Below, piece by piece: positions 19,011-29,300 of a stretch of 64,000 bases of DNA (positions are counted from its first letter, which is position 1; each line of letters starts with the position of its first letter). This DNA is from Salinisphaera shabanensis E1L3A (GTDB lineage Bacteria; Pseudomonadota; Gammaproteobacteria; Nevskiales; Salinisphaeraceae): assembly GCF_000215955.2 (NCBI RefSeq), contig NZ_AFNV02000001.1, positions 1-64,000 of the forward strand, in the 5' to 3' direction. The notes below the pieces were generated by a model that saw nothing but the letters and a program-made list of their open reading frames with translations, was not told the DNA's origin and searched no databases. Both the position numbers and the translations under genes were made by a program.

Positions 19011-19976
19011 TCAAGAAATTGATACCGATGTGCTGTCGTGCGCATATCTAGTGGGTGGCATGCCGACGTGGCGCGTGAAGGCAACGCTGAAGGTGCTGGC
19101 CGAACTGTAGCCGACGCGCTCGGCAACATCCGTAATACGGCTCTGCTCGTCTCTCAGCAGCCGCTTGGCCAAGGCCATGCGCCACGCCAGCAGATACGCC
19201 ATCGGCGCAAGGCCGACCGTTCGATTGAATCGCTCGAAGAAAGCCGAACGGGACATCGCAGCCTGACTCGCCAGTTCGGCGACTGTCCATGCGCGCGTCG
19301 GCTCGGCGTGCATGGCGCGTATGGCACTGGCCAGGCGACTATCCGCCAGCCCGCGTACCAGACCAGACGAGGCGGCCGTTTCGCCGCTGGCACGCAGGGC
19401 TTCGATCATCAGCACCTCAAGCAGCCGCGAGAGCACCATGTCGCGCGCCGGCCGATCGGCACGGGATTCCTCCCCGAGGAGTTCGACCAACATCGCTAGC
19501 CGCTGCTGACCACGCACATGCACGCGTTGCGGCAACAGCGAAATCAGCAATGCCGCGTCGGGCGATTCGAAATGGCAATGGCCGATCAGCATGCGCACAT
19601 CGGGCGCTGCATCCGCCGCCCCGAGCCGGAACGCGCCGCCGCCGAGTGCCACCGGCAGGTCCTCGACATCAGCTGGGGGTGGCGGCTGGCTCGACGCCAC
19701 GATATGCCGCGCCATCGGCGCCAGCAGAAAATCGCCGGCCGTGAGACGGATCGGTTCACCGGCGCCGGGCGAGTTCAAGCACTCGCCTTCCAACACCACG
19801 CAATAGAACAGATCGCCGGGGTCGCTACGATGCACGCGCCAAGGCCCCGCGCCGACGATCAGCTTGGAGAACCGCATGCTGGGCTGCAAAAGCGAAACAA
19901 CCTCGGCCAGCGGATCGATCAAGGCCGGACTCTCGCGAATGAAATAAGGACTTTCTATTGTAGCGAGTTCATCCAA
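19011..19976 (-). CDS. AraC-family regulator with cupin domain
   Basis: A protein of up to 321 residues: an N-terminal cupin-type ligand domain (about 20-190) and a C-terminal pair of helix-turn-helix motifs (about 215-315) with WTVAELASQAAMSRSAFFERF and ITDVAERVGYSSASTFSVAF. Regulators of this type usually control a divergent oxidoreductase gene. Here the neighbour is a truncated SDR whose remnant begins right at the regulator's start. The start is uncertain: TTG at 19976 is the longest, and a TTG near residue 20 fits the usual family start better. The upstream intergenic region seems deleted, so expression is doubtful. Confidence 0.82.
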   Translation of the reverse strand: MDELATIESPYFIRESPALIDPLAEVVSLLQPSMRFSKLIVGAGPWRVHRSDPGDLFYCVVLEGECLNSPGAGEPIRLTAGDFLLAPMARHIVASSQPPPPADVEDLPVALGGGAFRLGAADAAPDVRMLIGHCHFESPDAALLISLLPQRVHVRGQQRLAMLVELLGEESRADRPARDMVLSRLLEVLMIEALRASGETAASSGLVRGLADSRLASAIRAMHAEPTRAWTVAELASQAAMSRSAFFERFNRTVGLAPMAYLLAWRMALAKRLLRDEQSRITDVAERVGYSSASTFSVAFTRHVGMPPTRYAHDSTSVSIS

Positions 19977-20483
19977 CCATTCGAGCTAACCGAGCCAGAC
20001 CTGGCGCGAACACTGTTCGAGACGAATACCCTCGGCACGATGGCGATGACGCAGGCCGTACTGCCGCAATTTAGGGCCCAGGGCGCCGGCACCATCGTCA
20101 ACATCACGTCGAGCGTAACGTTCAAGGCGCTGCCGCTGGTCTCGATGTATACGGCCAGCAAGGCGGCAGTAAATGCGTTCACGGCCTCCCTGGCGATTGA
20201 GCTGGCACCGTTCGGCATCAACGTGCGCATTGTGTTGCCCGACCGTTCGCTAAAGACGCGTTTCAGCGCTAACGCGAAGCGCGCCGGCCTGGACAATGCG
20301 GACTACGCCGACATGATCCAGCAGACGGTGACGCAAATGACCGACGAATCCGGCCCGGTGACAAATGCCGCGGATGTGGCCGAAGCGGTGTGGCGTGCTG
20401 CGACCGACCCGACCGCGCCGATACGTATTCCGGCCGGTGCCGATGCTATCGAATGGGCACAGGAGGCGGGCTTGTGGGCCTGA
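19977..20483 (+). pseudogene. Short-chain dehydrogenase, N-terminally truncated
   Basis: From about 19985 the frame encodes the C-terminal two thirds of a short-chain dehydrogenase: the NTLG region, IVNITSS (catalytic Ser), YTASKAA (Tyr and Lys of YxxxK), and a C-terminal tail ending IEWAQEAGLWA. The Rossmann nucleotide site (TGxxxGxG) and about the first 80 residues are missing, and there is no start codon or spacer to the regulator on the other strand. A single deletion at the junction explains both. It cannot bind NAD(P) as written. Confidence 0.8.
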
Positions 20484-20933
20484 CGACGGGTCGTCTCGCC
20501 ACGCTTATCGCTATCTCAAGAGACAGCAGGTATCGAACAAAGCCGGCATCACTCGCAGCAGGCGTGTACCAGCCATTTACCCGACCAGCGACCTCGGCGA
20601 GCACGGCCAGAAACGGGAGACGACCCCCATCGTCTTCGTAGGTCGCTCCCTGGCCATAACGCGTGCGGTGCCGGTACACGCCAGCGAATTCGAGACGTAA
20701 CGGACGGGCCGTAGCTCTCCTTCCGTTGCGATCTCGAATTGAGTTTGACCGGGCTATGCACCGTGCAAGATCTAACCCTCGCATCCGTACGCACCCCGAG
20801 CGCCTGTTTTGACACCGCAACGCCTTGGCCATAGGCTCTAATAGGCTAATACCCGCGATAACCGCATCTTGAGCCCATGCCGCAGGCGTGTGGATCGGTG
20901 CCGGCGCGGCCATTTATTTTTACGGGGGTGCCA
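20484..20933. other. Spacer upstream of the BCCT gene
   Basis: About 450 bases between the SDR fragment and the BCCT transporter. No credible coding frame is seen on either strand; it should hold the transporter promoter, but I cannot point to a convincing element. Confidence 0.35.
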
Positions 20934-22547
<1,614 letters not shown>

Positions 22548-22571
22548 AGCTTGCACGCCAAGGTGAAATGA

Positions 22572-22613
22572 AAAACGGGGCAGGTGCTTAGCGCATCTGC
22601 CCCGTTTTAGTTT
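22572..22613 (+). terminator. Rho-independent terminator after the BCCT gene
   Basis: AAAACGGGGCAG at 22572-22583 pairs with CTGCCCCGTTTT at 22597-22608, the stem being extended inward by a TGC/GCA pair, and is followed by AGTTT. It can work on both strands because of the A and T flanks. Confidence 0.85.
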
Positions 22614-23030
22614 GTAGCTCTGTCACCGTTCGAACTATGTCGAATGCGAGCGCTGGCCCTGGAGCCCGTTCTGCGGCATCGCGATGAGCATACTGTCACC
22701 TGATCCGCGTCACCTGATCCCCACCTGATACCGCTAGTAGTGCGCCTATTAGTACGACGCATTTTGCGCGCTTCCAGCGCATACCCGTCTCCGGCACTCT
22801 GCGTTACGACCGAATTGTGGGGCCGAGTGATTAAAGCAACAAATCACTGCCATTTACAGGAATCTTGCGAGACGACCACAGAAATCGTTTTCCTATTTTT
22901 ATCGAAGCGCATGAAATTTAAAATTTTTACGCGCGCCCTCTTTTTCTGCTGCAAACCAGAACGAACTAGCACATCGCTCATTTGGTGGACTCGCTAACAA
23001 CTCAACCGAAAATTAATTTATAAATCTTCT
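22614..23030. other. AT-rich spacer upstream of the DUF900-like gene
   Basis: About 420 bases without a convincing gene. From 22890 the base composition turns markedly AT-rich (for example AAATTTAAAATTTTT near 22915), unlike its neighbours, and marks the left side of the accessory region. Repeats of ACCTGATCC occur at 22695-22730. The only frame (22740-22997) has no ribosome site or recognisable content. Confidence 0.4.
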
Positions 23031-23061
23031 TGCCATGCCTGAATCGCCATGGCAGCTTTTT
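23031..23061 (+). terminator. Terminator-like hairpin 30 bases before a gene
   Basis: TGCCATG at 23031-23037 pairs with CATGGCA at 23048-23054, then GC and TTTTT. It lies just upstream of the gene at 23092, so it may end a small transcript from the AT-rich spacer or act as an attenuator. Confidence 0.5.
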
Positions 23062-23091
23062 AAACAACAAAAATAAGAAACGGCAGTCGTC

Positions 23092-24081
23092 ATGCTTTTC
23101 ATCACGAATCGCTTTCCGACCCAAAGTATTCGCACTCGAAAGGGGCGACGCTTTACCTTCGATTTGTCGAATAACGCCCCCAGCAATTCGGTGTTCTTTT
23201 GTGAGCGAATTGCTGCCGAAGAGCACGAAGAAATCGGCGGGCTCGCGTTATTGCAACGCTTGAAAGAGGCCGAGTACCGGCAAGTGATCGTCTATATCCA
23301 CGGCTTTTCGAATCTGCCGGAAGACGTGTTTGCAGGGGCCGAAGAACTGCAAAGACTCTGCGACGAGGCCAAAGCGAAAGAAGCCATTGTGCTGCCAATT
23401 ATCTGGCCCTGCGATGACGACAGGGGCATAGTCCAGGACTACTGGGACGACCAGAAAGCCGCCGATATGAGCGCGGCCTCCATCGCCCGCGTACTCGACA
23501 TCTTTGTCCAGTGGCGTAACTCCGAACAAGCCAATCCGGTCAATGCGCCCTGCCTGAAGCGCGTCAATATCCTCGCGCACTCCATGGGCAACCGCGTGCT
23601 GCGTGCCGCGCTGGCCCACTGGCGACGCTACGACATGCCCGGCGGACTGCCGTTGCTGTTCCGGAACACGTTTTTGGTGGCCGCCGATATCGTCAACGAA
23701 TCCCTAGAATTCGGGCACGAAGGCGAACACATCTGCAACGCCTCGCGAAACGTCGCGGTCTACTACGCATCCGACGACTTGGCGCTACGTGCAAGCAAAG
23801 CCGCCAATCTGCGGGCAAGAATCGCCTCTCGCCGCCTCGGCCATACCGGCCCGGAAGATCTCGACGCGACGCCGAAGAATGTCTATTCGCTGGACTGCGA
23901 CGACCTCAATACGCGTTACGACTACCCCAAAGGACATACCTACTTCCGATCGGCCGAGGACGGTGTACGGCCCGGCGTTGTGTTCAACCACATTTTTAAC
24001 GCGATCCTGACCGGCCGAATATTTCCGGGGGACGAGTTTCGGCGACAAGCGATACTAACGGACGAGTTCAGGCCTAGCTAA
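23092..24081 (+). CDS. DUF900-like alpha/beta hydrolase
   Basis: A 329-residue protein with an alpha/beta-hydrolase core: IVYIHGFSN (about residues 64-72), nucleophile elbow AHSMGNRVLRAAL (about 161-173), and a late HTYFRS region that may carry the His. The layout matches DUF900/COG4782 proteins, many of which have no known substrate. There is no signal peptide. The ATG at 23092 has no strong ribosome site. It is the first gene of the accessory region and lies behind a terminator-like hairpin, with repeat copy C downstream. Confidence 0.75.
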   Translation: MLFITNRFPTQSIRTRKGRRFTFDLSNNAPSNSVFFCERIAAEEHEEIGGLALLQRLKEAEYRQVIVYIHGFSNLPEDVFAGAEELQRLCDEAKAKEAIVLPIIWPCDDDRGIVQDYWDDQKAADMSAASIARVLDIFVQWRNSEQANPVNAPCLKRVNILAHSMGNRVLRAALAHWRRYDMPGGLPLLFRNTFLVAADIVNESLEFGHEGEHICNASRNVAVYYASDDLALRASKAANLRARIASRRLGHTGPEDLDATPKNVYSLDCDDLNTRYDYPKGHTYFRSAEDGVRPGVVFNHIFNAILTGRIFPGDEFRRQAILTDEFRPS

Positions 24082-24120
24082 GCGCTCAACCGAGCTCGCC
24101 ATTGAAGGACACACTCCGTT

Positions 24121-24190
24121 TTTGAGTACTCGAAAGGACCGACCCACCGACTAACGCGAAGAAAACCTAGTCTGTCTCCTATTATCGCGC
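24121..24190 (+). repeat. Dispersed repeat, copy C
   Basis: GACCGACCCACCGACTAACG and what follows align with copy B (GTCGGCGAGCCCACAGACTAACG), including the TAA and the stretch ending TCTGTCTCCTATT. It lies between the DUF900-like gene and the collagen-like gene. Confidence 0.5.
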
Positions 24191-24229
24191 AAATGCTGTT
24201 TCAGCTGTGCATTGGCAGAGGTATTAGTA

Positions 24230-25510
24230 ATGGGGCATTTCTCCAAAAACACGCCTTTTTGGGCGGCTGCCTTGTTGGCTTTAATCGGCGTCTTCGGCCA
24301 GTTGGCTGGCGTTTGGGAGGCATTGGTCGATTGGATCCGAAGCCAGCAACAGCGAGAGTACTACCAACTTCAAAGACTCGACGGGGACCGAACAGTTCAG
24401 GTAAACCAAAATGCCTCGTTCGTAGCAGTAATAAACCAAACCACCTCAACGAATGCGATTACCTATCGCTGGATGCTAAAAAAGCCGTCAGGAGATTTCG
24501 AACCCCTCCTTGATAACAATAGTTCTATTTCTATTAACTTACCATGTTCGTCATTTTCACCGGGAACCTATGCAATAAAGGTTGAGACGACACTATCTGG
24601 CGGCTCGAACTCGCAGGAGAAATCGGTTCAGTTTCGGGTTGATCCATACCCCAGCGACCAGAATGAAAATTCTGCTTGGAATATCAATGATCCGTGTGCA
24701 AACGTAAAATTGCCCAAGAATGTCGTTGTCGGTGAAACAGGGTTAAATATAGTCGCAGCTCGAGTGTCCGCTCATGTGGAGGGAACACATATTTCCGCAC
24801 GCAATGACATGTCTGCTCGCGCACCTGATGGAGAAAATGGTTCTCGAGGTATTAGCTACAACTCGAAAGCTGGCCGGGGCGATCACGGGCACGCTGGTGG
24901 GGATGGCAGCGACGGTCTGCCTGGAACTCAAGGCGCAACTGCTCCCGATGCGAGTATTAGCGCGACGACGCTCTCCGGCGCTTTTAGTTTTGATTTGCGT
25001 GGCCAAAACGGGGGGTATGGCGGGGCTGGAGGTGCCGGTGGAAACGGGCAAGACGGGGGTGATGGGCGCAATGGCGTAAGTGGCGCTTTAGGCTGCAACA
25101 GAGGGCCTCAATCAGGCCGCAACGGCGGTCTTGGCGGAAGCGGCGGAAATGGCGGTGCTGGCGGGCCCGGCGGAAACGCTGGAGATGTCCTCATAGAGGT
25201 GGGTACTTTAGCCGACGTATTCTCAATTGAGGCAGATCTTGAAGGGGGCAGAGGCGGTTTTGGCGGTCCTGGTGGGCCAGCGGGTACTGGCGGCGCGGGC
25301 GGCGCTCGAGGCTCAGCACCGGGACATTGCGATTCCGGCGGCCGCGGATCTGGCAGTCCAGGCAGTGCTGGTCAACGCGGTACAGATCATAGCGCTCAAA
25401 GGGCGGAAGATGGCATAGGTGGCAGTTGTAAAATCAGAACTCAATCTGGTGTGGTTACTTCCTGCCACGAGGAAAACATCGGCTTTCCAGAAACGAAAGC
25501 GGGAAGATAA
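24230..25510 (+). CDS. Glycine-rich collagen-like membrane protein
   Basis: A 426-residue protein not assigned to a named family. It has one membrane helix (about residues 9-25), a predicted beta-sandwich (about 45-125; AITYRWMLKKPSGDFEPLLD and YAIKVETTLSGG recall Ig/PKD folds), a Cys-containing linker, then a glycine-rich half (about 200-410) with GGAGGAGGNG, GLGGSGGNGGAGGPGGN and similar runs. The glycine runs are interrupted by beta-strand-like segments of similar form (TTLSGAFSFDLRGQNGG, GTLADVFSIEADLEGGRGG), suggesting a repeated strand-plus-glycine module. The ATG at 24230 has AGAGG eight bases upstream. The base composition is lower in GC in the first half than its neighbours, pointing to transfer. 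A weak hairpin (25536-25560) follows. The function is unknown. Confidence 0.75.
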   Translation: MGHFSKNTPFWAAALLALIGVFGQLAGVWEALVDWIRSQQQREYYQLQRLDGDRTVQVNQNASFVAVINQTTSTNAITYRWMLKKPSGDFEPLLDNNSSISINLPCSSFSPGTYAIKVETTLSGGSNSQEKSVQFRVDPYPSDQNENSAWNINDPCANVKLPKNVVVGETGLNIVAARVSAHVEGTHISARNDMSARAPDGENGSRGISYNSKAGRGDHGHAGGDGSDGLPGTQGATAPDASISATTLSGAFSFDLRGQNGGYGGAGGAGGNGQDGGDGRNGVSGALGCNRGPQSGRNGGLGGSGGNGGAGGPGGNAGDVLIEVGTLADVFSIEADLEGGRGGFGGPGGPAGTGGAGGARGSAPGHCDSGGRGSGSPGSAGQRGTDHSAQRAEDGIGGSCKIRTQSGVVTSCHEENIGFPETKAGR

Positions 25511-25738
25511 GGGATCGACATAAATGGGCAAAAATCCGGGAGCAGTATCAGGTGTCCCGGCTATTTCCCAATACCCGGCCCTGACGTATCTCAGGATCTG
25601 GCGGTTGAGTTACGTGTCACTGATAACAGGACCAACTCAGTTCGGCCATTATAGCCCGATCCTGAGCTTTCCTAGAGTAAGCCTTGCCTGAGGGTCAGAA
25701 GCGTCTATGGAGCGGGCGAGTCCAGCCTGACCCCAAAA

Positions 25739-26347
25739 TCACCTGCTATTGCCATCTAATCTATGCTCAGGAATGAGCCTCCCGAGTAAATCCTGACAGT
25801 ATTCTTCAACAAATTTCGTCCCCTCGACACAGAAGCCCTCCTCTTCCCTCAACGACATATTCAAATCGCCTTTGAAGGAAAGCCAGTTGAAACTCGTTGA
25901 AACTGCGAATTTTCTATCGCTAACGAGCACTTTTGCATGCACCTTATTGTGGCGAATGAGACGAAAATTCGGATACTGAGTATCTAGACGCTCTAATGAC
26001 TCGCGGGCGTACTCGTCGTGTTCCCTTTCGCCGCGATCCTTTCCAAAACCAAAGACAATAGTGACGCTTACACCCTTTTTCGCGAGCGTCTCTAGATTGC
26101 CCAAGAATTCATGATCCACCACTTTTGCCCGAATCCACACAGATACGATGACCAAACGCTGCTCAGATTCAATAATCGCCCTTTGCAGCAGAGCCGGATG
26201 CTTGCACAAATTAGGGTCAGGTCTTGCATGGTGCGCAAAATGCAAGACCTGATCCAATCCGGCCAGACCCAGTACCGACACGCTGCGCTTATGGACGTTC
26301 CGCAATGACGTGTTCGGTTCCGTTGGAAGCTGAATCCAAGTTTCCAA
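25739..26347 (-). CDS. Phospholipase D-like domain protein, 5' part disrupted
   Basis: The C-terminal 155 residues form one phospholipase D-like half: LVIVSVWIRAKVVDHEFLGN, VTIVFGFG, and HAKVLVSD, which is the HxKxxxxD motif, followed by KFAVSTSFNW. Such single HKD domains often end larger nucleases or helicase-like defence proteins. Upstream the frame runs through a REP-like palindrome (26214-26255) that supplies the residues DQVLHFAHHARPDPN, and the only start is a TTG at 26347 without a ribosome site. I infer that the real N-terminus has been lost and the fragment may be inactive. It lies 40 bases from the end of the MmeI-like gene on the same strand. Confidence 0.55.
   Translation of the reverse strand: METWIQLPTEPNTSLRNVHKRSVSVLGLAGLDQVLHFAHHARPDPNLCKHPALLQRAIIESEQRLVIVSVWIRAKVVDHEFLGNLETLAKKGVSVTIVFGFGKDRGEREHDEYARESLERLDTQYPNFRLIRHNKVHAKVLVSDRKFAVSTSFNWLSFKGDLNMSLREEEGFCVEGTKFVEEYCQDLLGRLIPEHRLDGNSR
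26214..26255. repeat. REP-like palindrome
   Basis: TCAGGTCTTGCAT at 26217-26229 and ATGCAAGACCTGA at 26240-26252 form a perfect 13-bp inverted repeat around GGTGCGCAAA, and the flanks GGG/TCC add pairs. This resembles short palindromes spread by RAYT transposases. Fragments of the same type (GGGTCAG, CTGACCC) occur at 25694 and 25731. Confidence 0.65.
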
Positions 26348-26387
26348 AGCTAGAAAGTTTGCTCTGTCATCTCACCCAGCGCCGCAC

Positions 26388-29300
26388 CTATAATCGGTAC
26401 ACGCCATTCGGGTCCTGCTGAAGCTGTCCAAGGCCGACCAGCGTGTCCAGAATTTCGGCTACGCGATTGCGGCGGGCGCCCTTGAACGCGGCGGCCACGC
26501 CTTCGGTCTTCGCGCCCTCTGGCATCTGCGCCAGCGCGGCGCGCACGGCGGCGAAACGCCCGGGTAGGTCGTCCGGCAGTTTCTGTTTGCTGGTTTTCGC
26601 GGCGTCGGCTTGCACGGCGACTGCAATCTCGGCCTGCGCTCCCTGGCTCTTGCCGTCCGGGTTCTGATAATCCGGGCGCAGCCAGCGGATATGTCCGGCG
26701 CGTTCCTCCGCCGCGCGTTCCAGATTCAGCGCCAGCAGGCGTTCCAGAATCTGTTCATCTGTCAGATCGGCCGGCCAGCCGTAGGCATCGGCCACGGCGG
26801 CATCCAGTTCGTCGTGCAGTTCGGCCAGTACCGACACCAGCCCCTGTTCGTGGATGGTCTTGTCCTTCGCCGTCAGCGTCTCGCCGGCGCGCAGTTTTTC
26901 CAGCACGTTGTACATGCCGGTGAGCGTGAGCTTCGGGTGCGCGGCCAGCTGTTTCTTGCGATGGGCATCGAGCTGCTCGGCCAGCTCGCCGATGCGCTGT
27001 TTCTGGCTGTCGGTGGGAGCGGGGAAGGGGAATGTTTCGAAGCTCTTAGACTTAACGTAGGTGGGATCATTACCGACCCCTAGTTTCGAACCAGACGCAA
27101 GAGCCCAAATGCAGTGAATATTGGACGATAGGATACCCAGAAAATGAGGCGTGCTGAGACCAAATACAATTAGTTTGCTATCTGGCAGCGTTTTACTATG
27201 AAGCGAAACGAAGGTTCGATGCTTTGAAGTTTTAACGGTCACAAAGTAGCTTTCGAGGCCCTCAAGGAAATTCCGCAATTCGGTATTTCGTCTTCCGAAT
27301 TTCCACCAGAATTTTTTTCTCTCAGGAGTTCGATTCTGCTCTCTTGCTGGTTTGACGTGTGCTGAAAGGTGCTGAAACAAGCTCGGAAAATCGGCGCGAA
27401 GAGATTCGAGGCTTAGGTTGTCAACGTCAATGATCGCCAAGTTGCGATTGCGTTGGTTGATGTCAGCGCCATTTCGATACGGTCGTATCCGCGCACCCGC
27501 TGCGTCATGAGGATAGGTCGTAAGTGTCGTTTTAGTAGCACTATCAACAAGAAAGCCCTTGCCATGAGGTTTTATGCCTTCAGCCGACAGTCCGCTGTTG
27601 GCGATGAGTGGTACCGCTGAATCAATGTCTAACCCAGCGCTCAAATTGGCGTGCAATTTACCCAGTTCATCGGTGAAGGCAAAAGTACGTAATCCGTTTT
27701 CATCCTTTCTCTCATTCGCCACTGTTTTAAGTCGGCCGTGATGTTCTCCGCCGGCGCCCACAGTCATCGAAATCCGCACGGCCGCGCCTTCGCCGGCATC
27801 GACCCAGGGATGATCGGGAATTGCCCAGAGGATCGACAGCGGTTTCTTGTGCGCCAGATGCGGTTCGATCACGCGACGGTTGAAGGTCTGGCGTAGTGAG
27901 TTGGTGGCGATGAAGCCGAAGCGGCGGATATCGCCGTTCCGGGCGAGTTCGGCGGCCTTGTGCCACCAGTACATGACGAAATCGCAGGACTCCGGCAGCG
28001 CTTTATAAGTCGCGCGTACGGCTTCGGTATAGCCGTCGCCGAGCGCGGCGCGCATCCGCGAAGTACCAATGAACGGCGGATTGCCAATGATGAAATCCGC
28101 CGCCGGCCATTCGGCCTGGCGCACGCCGATATAACGCTGTTCGGGCCGGCGCGCGGTTTCGTCCGGCACTTCCTTGCCGGTGACCGGGTGCGGTTTGGTG
28201 GTGCGGCCGTCCCAGTGGGTGACTGGCTTGCCGTTTTCGTCGAGCACGGGCTCGACCGCGTCCCATTCGATCAGCGCGTCGCGGTGCTGGATATTGTGGA
28301 AGTTCTTGAGCACCGGCTCGGGCGGCAACACGTTGCCGTGGGTGCGGAAATGCCATTGCAGATAGCCGATCCAGAGCACGATATCGGCAATGGCGACGGC
28401 GCGCGGGTTGATCTCCAAACCGAGCAACTGGTGCGGGTCGACGGTGACGCCGGCCATTTCGAAGCTGGTCTGGGTCGCGCCCAGGCCGTCGAGCGCGTCC
28501 AGCACTTCGCCTTCCAGACGCTTGAGATGTTCGAGTGTGACGTACAGGAAGTTGCCGCTGCCGCAGGCCGGGTCGAGCACGCGGATCTGGGTGAGGCGCT
28601 TGAGGAAATCCTCGACGGTGGCGACAGCCTGTTTGGTATCGCCGGCGTCTTCGAGCTGGCTGGCCGCGGCTTCGACGTTGGCCCAGTCTTCGCGCAGCGG
28701 CTGAACAATCGTAGGCAGCACGAGGCGTTCCACGTATTCGCGCGGGGTGTAGTGGGCGCCGAGCTTGTGGCGTTCGGCCGGGTCCAGCGCGCGTTCAAGC
28801 AGGGTGCCGAAGATAGCGGGCTCGACGTTCGTCCAGTCCGCCTGGGCGGATTCGATCAGCAGTTCCAGCTGGTCGCGGTTGAGCGGGAGCGCGTTCTGTT
28901 CGGCGAACAGACCGCCGTTGAAGCGCAGCAGCTTCTTCTTGAGCTGGATGGAGTTGCCGCCGGCGTCCATGGTCTTCCAGAGTTGTTCCAGGCTGGGCGG
29001 CAGGAAGTCCAGATCGTCGCGCAGCGAAGTGAGCAGGTCGGTGAAGCTGCGGTGCGGCAGCAAGCCGACGTCTTCGCTGAACATGGTGAACAGGCAGCGC
29101 ATCAGGAAACTGGCCACCGCTTCGGGCGCGTGGCCGTCGCGTTCCAGCGAGCGCGCGAGGCGGCCGAGTTTTTCGGCGATATCGCGGGTGATCGCTGCGC
29201 TGATGCGGGCCGGGTCGAGCGAGAGCGGATCGGTCCAGATCGCCCGCAGGCGCTCGCGAATGCCTTCGTCGCGCAAGTCTTCCAATCGGATGCGATGGCC

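Noticed and set aside
22740-22997. 85-codon frame in the AT-rich spacer
   Set aside because: No ribosome site, no domain, and composition changes midway through it.
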